From: JAJTCH01 sp040386195
Lineage (GTDB): Bacteria; Pseudomonadota; Alphaproteobacteria; Rickettsiales; UBA1997
Direction of reading: 5' to 3'
NCBI GenBank assembly: GCA_040386195.1
Contig: JAZKFV010000004.1
Coordinates: 1-34,064 of the forward strand
DNA length: 34,064 bases
Shown here: piece by piece, positions 8,057 to 15,128 of the stretch
Numbering within the stretch: the first letter of the stretch is position 1
Layout of the letters: each line of letters starts with the position of its first letter
Notes under the pieces: model-generated
Told to the model about the DNA's origin: nothing
Databases searched by the model: none
Seen by the model: only the letters and a program-made list of their open reading frames with translations
Made by a program: the position numbers and the translations under genes

Positions 8057-8611
8057 ATGTCAAAACCTAATAAAAATTCAGTCGAATTAGTCGAAAAGTT
8101 AATCTCGGTAAATAAAGTTTCTAAAACCGTTAAAGGTGGTAAAAACTTTTCTTTCGCTGTGTTAGTTGTAGTTGGTGATAAAAATGGTAAAGTTGGTTTT
8201 GGTAAAGGTAACGCCAAAGAAGTTGCTGATGCAAAAAATAAAGCTTTTGAAGCGGCAAGAAAATCTCTAAAAAAAGTTGCTCTTAAAGAAGGCAGAACTA
8301 TCCATCACGATGTTGAAGGTAGATTTTGTTCAGCAAGAGTGAGTATGAGATCAGCTCCAGCGGGAACTGGTGTGATTGCTGGAAGTGCGATGCGCGCCAT
8401 TTTTGAATGTGCTGGAATTCACGACATCGTTTCTAAATCACTTGGAACTTCCAACCCTTACAACATGGTTTGGGCTACTTTCCAAGCTTTAGGAAAATTG
8501 AATTCACCAAGAAGTATTGCAGATAAAAGATCAAAAGAAATTTCTGAAATTATCAAAAGAAGAAATGCAGTTTTGAAAACAAATAATAACAATAATAACA
8601 GCGAGGCTTAA
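8057..8611 (+). CDS. rpsE: 30S ribosomal protein S5
   Basis: A 184-residue S5. It shows VELVEKLISVNKVSKTVKGG, then GDKNGKVGFGKGNAKEVADA in the double-stranded RNA-binding fold, and RSAPAGTGVIAGSAMRAIFE followed by GIHDIVSKSLGTSNPYNMV. S5 sits at the mRNA entry site and affects decoding accuracy. The C-terminus has a short asparagine run (NNNNNN) before SEA, the product of repeated AAT/AAC codons. The stop codon directly abuts the rpmD start. Confidence 0.97.
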   Translation: MSKPNKNSVELVEKLISVNKVSKTVKGGKNFSFAVLVVVGDKNGKVGFGKGNAKEVADAKNKAFEAARKSLKKVALKEGRTIHHDVEGRFCSARVSMRSAPAGTGVIAGSAMRAIFECAGIHDIVSKSLGTSNPYNMVWATFQALGKLNSPRSIADKRSKEISEIIKRRNAVLKTNNNNNNSEA

Positions 8612-8812
8612 ATGTTATTTGAAAATTTTCTAGATAAAAAAGTTGCTCTCACTCAAGTTAGAAGTGAAAACAAATTAGTTAAAAGACAAAAATCTACCTT
8701 AGCTGGTCTAGGTTTAAGAGGTGTTAATACTAATTCTCAACTATTAGCTTCCAAAGAAGTTATTGGTATGATCAAAAAAGTTAGTCATCTAATCACAGTT
8801 TCTGCTGTATAA
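8612..8812 (+). CDS. rpmD: 50S ribosomal protein L30
   Basis: A 66-residue L30. The core KVALTQVRSENKLVKRQKST followed by LAGLGLRGVNTNSQLL and an I-KKVSHL end matches the family. It begins one base after rpsE, with GCGAGG upstream as ribosome-binding site. A strong hairpin with a T-run follows 11 bases after its stop. Confidence 0.93.
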   Translation: MLFENFLDKKVALTQVRSENKLVKRQKSTLAGLGLRGVNTNSQLLASKEVIGMIKKVSHLITVSAV

Positions 8813-8823
8813 AATTTATATAT

Positions 8824-8854
8824 TTATCAACTTCAAGAAGTTGATAATTTTTTT
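8824..8854 (+). terminator. Hairpin with T-run after rpmD (terminator or attenuator)
   Basis: The 10-base perfect stem TTATCAACTT / AAGTTGATAA (8824-8833 and 8838-8847) with loop CAAG is followed immediately by a run of Ts (8848-8854). This fits a Rho-independent terminator, although the stem is AT-rich. It sits inside the spc operon before rplO, secY, adk and the alpha genes, so full termination would be unexpected. Partial attenuation is an inference. Confidence 0.55.
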
Positions 8855-8856
8855 AC

Positions 8857-8886
8857 GGAGCATTCGCTCCGCCCCACTTTGTGGGG
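8857..8886. repeat. Two tandem short GC-rich hairpins
   Basis: CGGAGC-ATTC-GCTCCG is followed at once by CCCCAC-TTT-GTGGGG. Each is a perfect 6-base stem. In an AT-rich genome such G/C stems stand out. They lie between the T-run hairpin and a third inverted repeat ahead of rplO. Confidence 0.6.
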
Positions 8887-8892
8887 ATCCCC

Positions 8893-8940
8893 ATATACCG
8901 AAATAGGTATGTGGAATAATTAATTTGTATTTCGGTATAT
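8893..8940. repeat. 13-base inverted repeat directly before rplO
   Basis: ATATACCGAAATA (8893-8905) and TATTTCGGTATAT (8928-8940) are perfect inverted repeats separated by 22 bases. The right arm ends on the base before the rplO ATG. A hairpin here would enclose the usual ribosome-binding position and could reduce rplO translation. This consequence is inferred. Confidence 0.65.
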
Positions 8941-9375
8941 ATGTCTAATCCTCTAAACAACATTGCTAAATTAAAAACCAACAAATGCAAAAGAGTTGGT
9001 CGTGGTATTGGTTCAGGCACAGGTAAAACTTGTGGTCGTGGTGTCAAAGGTCAAAAAGCTAGATCTGGTGTTGCCATTAAAGGTTTTGAAGGTGGGCAAA
9101 CTCCACTTTATATGAGATTGCCAAAAAAAGGTTTTAAAAGTCAGCGTAGCGCAAGATATGAGATGATTAATCTAAGAGATGTTTTGTCTTTAATTGAAAG
9201 CAAAAAAATTGACTCAGCTACTGTTATTACTAAAGAAAAATTATTTAATGCTGGCCTAATTAGCTCTAAAGATGCGCAAGTAAAATTGATCATGGCGAAA
9301 GTAGAAAAAGTTAAATCTGGACTAACTTTCCAAGTTGATTTTTATTCTAAGCAAGCTCAAGCATTCGCTGGCTAA
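8941..9375 (+). CDS. rplO: 50S ribosomal protein L15
   Basis: L15 of 144 residues. The N-terminal signature KCKRVGRGIGSGTGKTCGRG followed by VKGQKARSGV and FEGGQTPLYMRLPKKGFKS is clear. L15 is a late-assembly 23S rRNA binder. Unusually for this operon, it is preceded by a 128-base gap filled with hairpins. No ribosome-binding site is visible outside the inverted repeat. Confidence 0.96.
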   Translation: MSNPLNNIAKLKTNKCKRVGRGIGSGTGKTCGRGVKGQKARSGVAIKGFEGGQTPLYMRLPKKGFKSQRSARYEMINLRDVLSLIESKKIDSATVITKEKLFNAGLISSKDAQVKLIMAKVEKVKSGLTFQVDFYSKQAQAFAG

Positions 9376-9444
9376 TTTTAGTTAAGCTTAAGTCAAATAT
9401 TGCTGCAGCCAAATTCCAGCTAACCGATCTAATTATCAAATAAG

Positions 9445-10713
9445 GTGCAAAATTCTGATTTAAAAAAGAGAATATTATTTACGCTTTTCATTCTATTGAT
9501 TTATAGATTTGGTACTTTTGTGCCAATTCCGGGAATTAATGGCGATGTGATCCAGAAATTTTTTACTGGTAAAGGCGCCAGTATGTTTGGTATGATCAAT
9601 CTTTTCTCGGGCGGCGCTCTAGAGCGGATGAGTATCTTCGCTTTAAACATTATGCCTTATATCACCGCATCAATCATCATGCAGCTTTTAACCTCAATGT
9701 ATAAAGGTTTAGAGGCGCTGAAAAAAGAAGGTGATTATGGTCGGGCCAAAATCAATCAATATACTAGATATTTAACTATCGTTTTGGCGTTCTTCCAAGC
9801 GATGGGCGTGTATTACGCTTTATCTACCGCTGGCAACAATATGTTTATCAGTGATTCGAGAATCTTTATGTGGACAACTTGCGTCAGTTTAGTTGGCGGC
9901 ACAGTGATGTTAATGTGGTTTGGCGAAAGAATCACTGCTTCAGGAATTGGTAATGGTATATCTTTGATTATCTTTGTTGGTATTGTTTCTTCAATTCCAA
10001 CGACATTCTCACAATTTATGGATTTATCCAAAAGCGGAGTTTATTCAGTAGTTTTTGTTTTGATATTTTTCTTATCATTTATTTTCTTCGTAGCTTTAGT
10101 AGCCTTTGTTGAAAAGACATATCGAAGAATAAAAATCCAATATCCAAATGGCGCAATGATGCGCGTAAATGGTATGGCTGATTCTTCATTTTTGCCGCTT
10201 AAAATCAATATTTCGGGTGTAATTCCACCAATTTTTGCCAGCTCAATTTTAATGTTTCCATCAGCAATCGCGCAGTTTATTGGCAATGGCAGTGAAGCAT
10301 TTTTGTCAATTTTATCCAGAGGCAGCTGGCTTTATTTATTGATCTTCGCCACTTTAATTTTGTTTTTCTCATTCTTTTATTCTTCAATTATTTTCAACAC
10401 CAAAGATGTTGCTAACAATTTGAAAAAAAGTAATTGCTTTATTTCTGGAATCAGACCCGGAGCTAATACTTCTGATTATCTAGATAGAATTATTGCCAGA
10501 CTTACTTTGCTCGGCGCCATCTATTTGATGGTGGTTTGTATTATTCCTGAAATTCTAATCGTTGATTATTCAATCCCACTGCATATTGGCGGCACTGGAG
10601 TTCTGATTGTGGTTAACGTTATCCTGGACTTAGTTAATCAAATCCAATCACATTTATTTTCTGGCAAGTATAACAATACCGGCAAGAGAAAAAGAGTAAA
10701 ACTCCGGGCATAA
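9445..10713 (+). CDS. secY: Preprotein translocase subunit SecY
   Basis: A 422-residue multi-spanning membrane protein, the central pore of the Sec translocon. Characteristic parts are ELKKRILF-type LKKRILFTLF at the N-terminus, RFGTFVPIPGING (residues about 21-34, plug region), GGALERMSIFALNIMPYITA, and the cytosolic loop with RRIKIQYPNGA. The C-terminal KKSNCFISGIRPGANTSDYL precedes the last helices. The start is a GTG; an in-frame stop at 9430 leaves no longer option with a normal start codon. The N-terminus is a little shorter than in E. coli. Its stop overlaps adk (TAATG). Confidence 0.97.
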   Translation: MQNSDLKKRILFTLFILLIYRFGTFVPIPGINGDVIQKFFTGKGASMFGMINLFSGGALERMSIFALNIMPYITASIIMQLLTSMYKGLEALKKEGDYGRAKINQYTRYLTIVLAFFQAMGVYYALSTAGNNMFISDSRIFMWTTCVSLVGGTVMLMWFGERITASGIGNGISLIIFVGIVSSIPTTFSQFMDLSKSGVYSVVFVLIFFLSFIFFVALVAFVEKTYRRIKIQYPNGAMMRVNGMADSSFLPLKINISGVIPPIFASSILMFPSAIAQFIGNGSEAFLSILSRGSWLYLLIFATLILFFSFFYSSIIFNTKDVANNLKKSNCFISGIRPGANTSDYLDRIIARLTLLGAIYLMVVCIIPEILIVDYSIPLHIGGTGVLIVVNVILDLVNQIQSHLFSGKYNNTGKRKRVKLRA

Positions 10714-11384
10714 TGATTAATATAATTTTTCTTGGCGCTCCAGGATCAGGAAAGGGAACCCAATCAGCATTACTAGCTGAGAATCTAAAAATTCCCAATA
10801 TTTCTACTGGTGAAATATTAAGAAAAGAAGTTACTGCGCAAAGTGAAATTGGTAATTTAGCCAAAAGTTATATGAATTCTGGTGGTTTAGTTCCAGATCA
10901 AGTTGTCGTTGATATTATTAAAAAAAGAATTGCTGAAGCTGATTGCAATCAAGGTTTTATTTTAGATGGCTTTCCAAGAAATTTTGAACAAGCAGAAATT
11001 TTAGAAAAAATGCTTAATGAAGTTCAAAAGAAAATTCACTTGGTGGTAAATATTGAAGTTAATGATGAGGTTTTAGTTAAAAGAATATCAGGACGCTTTT
11101 CCTGCAAAAAATGTGGCACAGTTTATAATCGTTTTTTCAGTCAAACTAAGATTGAAAATATTTGCGATAAATGCGGCGGCAGTGAGTTTGAAAGCAGAAG
11201 TGATGATAATGAAGAAACGGTAAAAAATCGTTTAAAAGTTTACAACCAAAATACCGCAGAATTAATTGAGCTTTATAGAAAAAAAGGCTTGATTTATTCG
11301 GTAGATGGTTTAAAAAATATCGCCCTCGTTAATTTAGAAATTAACCAAGCGGTAAATAGTATCATTTCCAATAACAATAATTAG
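10713..11384 (+). CDS. adk: Adenylate kinase
   Basis: A 223-residue adenylate kinase (AMP + ATP to 2 ADP). The P-loop GAPGSGKGTQ is at residues 8-17, DGFPR at 85-89, and the LID domain carries a zinc-finger-like set C131, C134, C151 and C154 (CKKCG...CDKCGG). The RSDDNEETVKNRL motif follows. The zinc-type LID is common in Rickettsia and Gram-positive enzymes. adk between secY and rpsM is the standard alphaproteobacterial order. It overlaps secY by one base. Confidence 0.97.
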   Translation: MINIIFLGAPGSGKGTQSALLAENLKIPNISTGEILRKEVTAQSEIGNLAKSYMNSGGLVPDQVVVDIIKKRIAEADCNQGFILDGFPRNFEQAEILEKMLNEVQKKIHLVVNIEVNDEVLVKRISGRFSCKKCGTVYNRFFSQTKIENICDKCGGSEFESRSDDNEETVKNRLKVYNQNTAELIELYRKKGLIYSVDGLKNIALVNLEINQAVNSIISNNNN

Positions 11385-11387
11385 GAG
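11383..11387 (+). promoter_or_regulatory. Ribosome-binding site fixing the TTG start of rpsM
   Basis: AGGAG overlaps the adk stop codon and lies six bases before the TTG at 11394. It supports the unusual start codon of rpsM. Confidence 0.7.
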
Positions 11388-11393
11388 TTTACC

Positions 11394-11774
11394 TTGGCAA
11401 GAATAGCTGGTGTTAATATACCAAAAGAAAAAAGATTCGTCATTTCTTTAACTTACATTTACGGCATTGGTGTTACCACTGCTAATAATATTTGCAAAAA
11501 ATTAAAAATTAATCTTGCAACTAGAACTAATCAAGTTTCAGAAGCCAAGCTTGCTGAAGTTAGATCTTTGCTTGAAAAAGAATATCCGGTTTTAGAAGGT
11601 GATTTACGCAGAAAAAGAACTGGTGATATTAAAAGATTGGCTGACATTGGTTGCTATAGAGGCATTCGTCACGTTAAAAAACTTCCAGTGCGCGGACAAA
11701 GAACTCACACTAATGCTAGAACTAGAAAAGGCAAAGGCGTTGCAGTTGCTGGTAAGAAAAAAGTCACTAAGTAA
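11394..11774 (+). CDS. rpsM: 30S ribosomal protein S13
   Basis: A 126-residue S13 beginning with TTG and reading ARIAGVNIPKEKRFVISLTY, the normal S13 N-terminus, so the rare start codon is real. The helix-hairpin-helix YIYGIGVTTANNICKKL and the C-terminal RHVKKLPVRGQRTHTNARTR followed by KGKGVAVAGKKK are complete. S13 lies in the 30S head contacting the P-site tRNA and L5. Confidence 0.97.
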   Translation: MARIAGVNIPKEKRFVISLTYIYGIGVTTANNICKKLKINLATRTNQVSEAKLAEVRSLLEKEYPVLEGDLRRKRTGDIKRLADIGCYRGIRHVKKLPVRGQRTHTNARTRKGKGVAVAGKKKVTK

Positions 11775-11780
11775 CAAAGC

Positions 11781-11834
11781 TCTTAGCGGGATTTGCTCGC
11801 TTAGAGATTTGTTATCCCAAACTTGATTTGGGAT
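11781..11834. repeat. Two hairpins between rpsM and rpsK
   Basis: CTCTTAGCG and CGCTTAGAG pair with one mismatch, followed by the perfect 8-base stem ATCCCAAA-CTTGA-TTTGGGAT (11814-11834). The second resembles the ATCCC...GGGATCC palindromes scattered through many rickettsial genomes. That resemblance is from memory and needs a search. A 91-base gap in this position is unusual. Confidence 0.6.
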
Positions 11835-11865
11835 CCAGAAAAATTTATTAAATAAAAATCATATT

Positions 11866-12258
11866 ATGGTAAAATATAGCGGTAAAAAAACTTCAGCCAA
11901 AAAGAAAAAAAATATTGTTAATGGCGTAGTTCACGTTTGTGCAACTTTTAACAACACCATCATTTCTATCACTGATTTACAAGGCAATTTGATTTGCTGG
12001 TCTTCAGCTGGAAAGCATGGTTTTAAAGGTTCAAGAAAAGCTACCCCATATGCGGCGCAAGTTGCAACTCAAAGTGCGGTTGAAGCTGCTAAAGAATGTG
12101 GCTTACAATCAGCTGTTGTTGAAATTATTGGTCCAGGAGTTGGTAGAGAAGCATCGCTTCGCGCTTTGCAAGCTGCTAATATCAACGTCACTTCTATCGT
12201 CGATAAAACTTATCATCCTCATAACGGTTGCAGACCAGCCAAAAGAAGAAGAGTATAA
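11866..12258 (+). CDS. rpsK: 30S ribosomal protein S11
   Basis: S11 of 130 residues. It shows GVVHVCATFNNTIISITDLQ, the GKHGFKGSRKATPYAAQVA segment and the C-terminal signature DKTYHPHNGCRPAKRRRV. It forms the 30S platform with S6 and S18. The gene lies between two repeat-bearing gaps. Confidence 0.97.
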   Translation: MVKYSGKKTSAKKKKNIVNGVVHVCATFNNTIISITDLQGNLICWSSAGKHGFKGSRKATPYAAQVATQSAVEAAKECGLQSAVVEIIGPGVGREASLRALQAANINVTSIVDKTYHPHNGCRPAKRRRV

Positions 12259-12278
12259 ATCAAATAGTGATTAATGAC

Positions 12279-12377
12279 TAATGATTAATTATTAGTGAAA
12301 GATGTTAAAATATCATTCATGAACCATTTACCATTACCATTAACCATTAGCAATTAATCATTAATAATTAATCATTA
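12279..12377. repeat. Degenerate ATTA-rich repeat with 16-base inverted arms before rpoA
   Basis: The 125-base gap between rpsK and rpoA is built from variants of TTAATCATTA and ACCATTA. Perfect inverted arms are at 12279-12294 (TAATGATTAATTATTA) and 12362-12377. CCATTACCATTAACCATTAG lies near the centre. It is similar in style to the GTAAGTC heptad element: short units repeated on one arm and reversed on the other. Confidence 0.6.
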
Positions 12378-12383
12378 AATATT

Positions 12384-13409
12384 ATGGCTATTTTAAAAGA
12401 AAGTTGGCAGTTATTATCAAAGCCAGCAAGCATCATTGTTAAAGACGGTTTTGATTCAACCAAAAGTGCAACAATTGTTATGGAACCTTTCGAAAGGGGT
12501 TTTGGCAATACTCTAGGGAATGCACTTAGAAGAGTTTTACTTTCTTCAATTGCTGGTTTTGCAGTTACTTCAATTAAAATTGATGGCGTGCTTCATGAAT
12601 ACGGTGTGATTGACGGTGTTAAAGAAGATGTGACTAGCATCATTATGAATCTTAAATCTTTGGCAATTAATAAGCCGGATTCATCTCCTTGCGTTTTAAA
12701 ATTAAACTCACACAAAGCTGGCCCAGTTTTGGCGGGCTCGATCGAAGTTAGTAATGGCGCTGAAATCATTAATAAAGATTTGGTAATTTGCACTTTGAAC
12801 AAGGATGCTAAAATTGACATTCAAATTAATGTTGAATGTGGCAAAGGTTATGTTGTTGCTGATCAAAGTAAAAAAGCTGAAACTAGTATCGGTTTGATAT
12901 CTCTTGATGCAATGTTTAGCCCAATCAAAAGAGTTTCTTATAAAGTTGAAAATGCTCGAGTTGGTCAAATTACTGATTATGATAAATTGATCATGGAAGT
13001 TGACACTAACGGCACCATCACCCCTCAAGATGCTTTGGGTGTTGCGGCAAAAATCTTGCAAGAACAGTTAGAAGTTTTTGTTAATTTTGATGTTAGTAAA
13101 ATTGTTGATGTTAAAAAAGAAATTGGTGGTGAGCCAGAATTCAACAGAAATTTACTCAAAACCATTGATGAGTTAGAACTTTCAGTTCGCTCATATAATT
13201 GCTTAAAAAATGAGAATATTATCTATGTTGGTGATTTAGTGGTAAAAACTGAATCTGAGATGCTTAAAACCTCAAACTTTGGCAGAAAATCACTTAACGA
13301 ATTAAAAGAAAATCTTAAATCAATGGGCTTAAGCTTTGGTACTAAATTGGCGAATTGGCCACCAAAAAATATCGAAGAATTAGCTAAAATCAAAAATAAA
13401 GATTTCTAA
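12384..13409 (+). CDS. rpoA: DNA-directed RNA polymerase alpha subunit
   Basis: A 341-residue alpha subunit. The N-terminal assembly domain shows PFERGFGNTLGNALRRVLLS with the following SIAGFAVTSIKIDGVLHEY at residues 33-75. The C-terminal domain, after a linker near residue 245, has LELSVRSYNCLKNENIIYVG and the helix-hairpin-helix FGRKSLNELKENLKSMGLSFG. It assembles core RNA polymerase and contacts UP elements and activators. Length is normal. Confidence 0.98.
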   Translation: MAILKESWQLLSKPASIIVKDGFDSTKSATIVMEPFERGFGNTLGNALRRVLLSSIAGFAVTSIKIDGVLHEYGVIDGVKEDVTSIIMNLKSLAINKPDSSPCVLKLNSHKAGPVLAGSIEVSNGAEIINKDLVICTLNKDAKIDIQINVECGKGYVVADQSKKAETSIGLISLDAMFSPIKRVSYKVENARVGQITDYDKLIMEVDTNGTITPQDALGVAAKILQEQLEVFVNFDVSKIVDVKKEIGGEPEFNRNLLKTIDELELSVRSYNCLKNENIIYVGDLVVKTESEMLKTSNFGRKSLNELKENLKSMGLSFGTKLANWPPKNIEELAKIKNKDF

Positions 13410-13438
13410 TCATTTAAAATAAGACAAAAAATAACAAT

Positions 13439-13852
13439 ATGAAGCACGGAATTAAAGGCAGAAAGTTAAATAGAACTAGCGCACACAGAAAATCATTATT
13501 TATGAATCTTTCTAACGCTTTATTGCAACATGAGCTAATCAAAACAACCTTGCCAAAAGCAAAAGATCTAAGACCTTTTGTTGAAAAAATTATCACCTTA
13601 GCAAAAACCGATTCTTTGGCTAATCGCAGACGCGCTTTGGCAATTTTAAGAGATGAGACATTGGTGACCAAATTATTTTCTGATATCGCGCCAAGAGTTA
13701 AAAATCGCAATGGTGGTTATACTAGAATTTTAAAGTTCGGTTTTAGAACCGGAGATAAAGCGCCAATGGCTATTGTTGAGTTGGTGGATAGAAAGGTTGC
13801 TGAAGTTGTTGCAGCTAAAGAAACCAAAAAGAAAAAAGCCGCCGCAAAATAA
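13439..13852 (+). CDS. rplQ: 50S ribosomal protein L17
   Basis: L17 of 137 residues. It begins MKHGIKGRKLNRTSAHRKSL and includes KTTLPKAKDLRPFVEKIITLAK and the GGYTRILKFGFRTGDKAPMA signature. The C-terminus is extended by a lysine/alanine tail (KKKKAAAK), as in many alphaproteobacteria. It closes the alpha operon. Confidence 0.97.
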   Translation: MKHGIKGRKLNRTSAHRKSLFMNLSNALLQHELIKTTLPKAKDLRPFVEKIITLAKTDSLANRRRALAILRDETLVTKLFSDIAPRVKNRNGGYTRILKFGFRTGDKAPMAIVELVDRKVAEVVAAKETKKKKAAAK

Positions 13853-13881
13853 TTTTATATTTAATTTATTTATACAAAACG

Positions 13882-14319
13882 ATGACTAATTTAATCGAAC
13901 AATTCAATATTGACCAAGCCTCTAAAATCAATGAAACCAGAGGTGGTTTAGACAAGTTTATTCCTGATTTTAAAGTTGGTGATACTGTTAAAGTAAAATA
14001 TAAAATTACTGAAGGAACTACAACTAGAATTCAGATTTTTATGGGCGTAGTTATTGCTAAAAGCAAAAGCTTCACTAACTATAACGCAACTTTTACAGTT
14101 AGAAAAATTAGTAGCGGTGTTGGTGTGGAAAGAAAATTCCCACTTTACTCACCTTTGCTTGCTGGTGTTGAGCTAGCTAAACAAGGTGTGGTGCGTCGCG
14201 CTAAATTATATTACTTGCGTAACTTGACTGGTAAAGCTTCAAGAATTAAAGAAAAATTAGACTTCTTAAACGAATCTACTGCAAACGAAACCAAGGCTGT
14301 TGAAGAAGTGGCTGGATAA
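13882..14319 (+). CDS. rplS: 50S ribosomal protein L19
   Basis: A 145-residue L19. The family signature includes FKVGDTVKVKYKITEG, the RIQIFMGVVIAKSK segment, FTVRKISSGVGVERKFPLYS and KLYYLRNLTGKASRIKEKL. L19 lies at the subunit interface. In many bacteria it is next to trmD; here it follows rplQ after 29 bases, so it may be read with the alpha operon. A 15-base perfect hairpin follows it. Confidence 0.96.
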   Translation: MTNLIEQFNIDQASKINETRGGLDKFIPDFKVGDTVKVKYKITEGTTTRIQIFMGVVIAKSKSFTNYNATFTVRKISSGVGVERKFPLYSPLLAGVELAKQGVVRRAKLYYLRNLTGKASRIKEKLDFLNESTANETKAVEEVAG

Positions 14320-14327
14320 TTTTCTAC

Positions 14328-14367
14328 CCTTTTCAACCTTGATTTTCAAATCTCAAGGTTGAAAAGG
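14328..14367 (+). terminator. 15-base perfect hairpin after rplS (possible terminator)
   Basis: CCTTTTCAACCTTGA (14328-14342) and TCAAGGTTGAAAAGG (14353-14367) pair perfectly around a 10-base loop. It starts nine bases after the rplS stop, where the ribosomal operon would be expected to end. There is no T-run directly after the stem, so a classical Rho-independent terminator is not shown. It may protect the 3' end of the transcript. Confidence 0.45.
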
Positions 14368-14387
14368 ATAATTCAAAAATCTTTTCT

Positions 14388-14792
14388 GTGACTTTCATTC
14401 TTCGTATTATCCCATTCTTTTTACTCATCTTTACTACCTCTTGTGAGGTTGTTAATTTCAATAACGATTCGGCAAAACTTTCGCTTTTTAATTCGGCTAG
14501 CAAAAAGGCTTTTTCTTTTGTAGTTAGTGAAGAATTTGTGAGAAGTCACACAGCTTCCAAGCCCAGTGCCTTATACCCCAAAATGAATGTTGCTGAGTTA
14601 AAATTATTGATGAAATTTCTGCAAAATAATAATTATTGTATTAATCAAAACGGTGAGTTATCTTTCAAAATTAATTCCAGACAGGAAAAGATTTATGATG
14701 TCACTTTCTCTAGTTTGATTGAGCAGAGCTACAATGCCAAACCAGTATCACCAACCACTTATTTTGGTGAATGTGTCCAAGCTTCAACCTAA
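14388..14792 (+). CDS. Putative lipoprotein, unknown function
   Basis: A 134-residue product starting at a GTG. The first 18 residues form a hydrophobic signal segment (FILRIIPFFLLIFTTS) followed by C19, which suggests a signal peptidase II site. The residues before the cysteine (TTS) only loosely fit the lipobox, since position -3 is usually aliphatic. The rest is soluble, has C84- and C129-like cysteines, and has no domain I recognise. It follows rplS after 68 bases and is 12 bases before the next small membrane protein, so the two may be co-transcribed. The start is uncertain. Confidence 0.6.
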   Translation: MTFILRIIPFFLLIFTTSCEVVNFNNDSAKLSLFNSASKKAFSFVVSEEFVRSHTASKPSALYPKMNVAELKLLMKFLQNNNYCINQNGELSFKINSRQEKIYDVTFSSLIEQSYNAKPVSPTTYFGECVQAST

Positions 14793-14804
14793 AAATATCT
14801 CACA

Positions 14805-15122
14805 ATGCAAGATGTAATCTCATTTTTCACTTTTCGCACGGTTATTTTGTTGTTCTCAACAACTTTTTCAATTTTAGCGGTAATGATAATTTTAAATATT
14901 ATCACTGTTGATGATTTGATAGTTATTTTGAAATTATCTCCCGAAGCAGCGGCAGCTTTGAAATTGATTGTGGGCAGATTGCAGGAAGTGACTCATAATA
15001 TTTTGGATATTTTATCACAATTGCTCAACAAATTATTTGGCTGGGCGGGCGTTGATATTGATTTGTCTAAAATTAAAGTTGATGTTAATCAAGCTCCTCA
15101 AGCTCCTAATCCGGTTAAGTAA
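14805..15122 (+). CDS. Small single-helix membrane protein, unknown function
   Basis: A 105-residue product I do not recognise. A hydrophobic segment at residues about 12-35 (VILLFSTTFSILAVMIILNI) should span the membrane. A helical region rich in alanine and leucine follows (SPEAAAALKLIVGRLQEVTH). The C-terminus is proline-rich (QAPQAPNPVK). It lies 12 bases after the putative lipoprotein and six bases before ubiB, which suggests one transcript. A role in the envelope is likely, but the specific function is unknown. Confidence 0.6.
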   Translation: MQDVISFFTFRTVILLFSTTFSILAVMIILNIITVDDLIVILKLSPEAAAALKLIVGRLQEVTHNILDILSQLLNKLFGWAGVDIDLSKIKVDVNQAPQAPNPVK

Positions 15123-15128
15123 TATTTT

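Noticed and set aside
9376..9444. tRNA or small RNA gene between rplO and secY
   Set aside because: No cloverleaf or strong stem is visible beyond the short TTAAGCTTAA palindrome.
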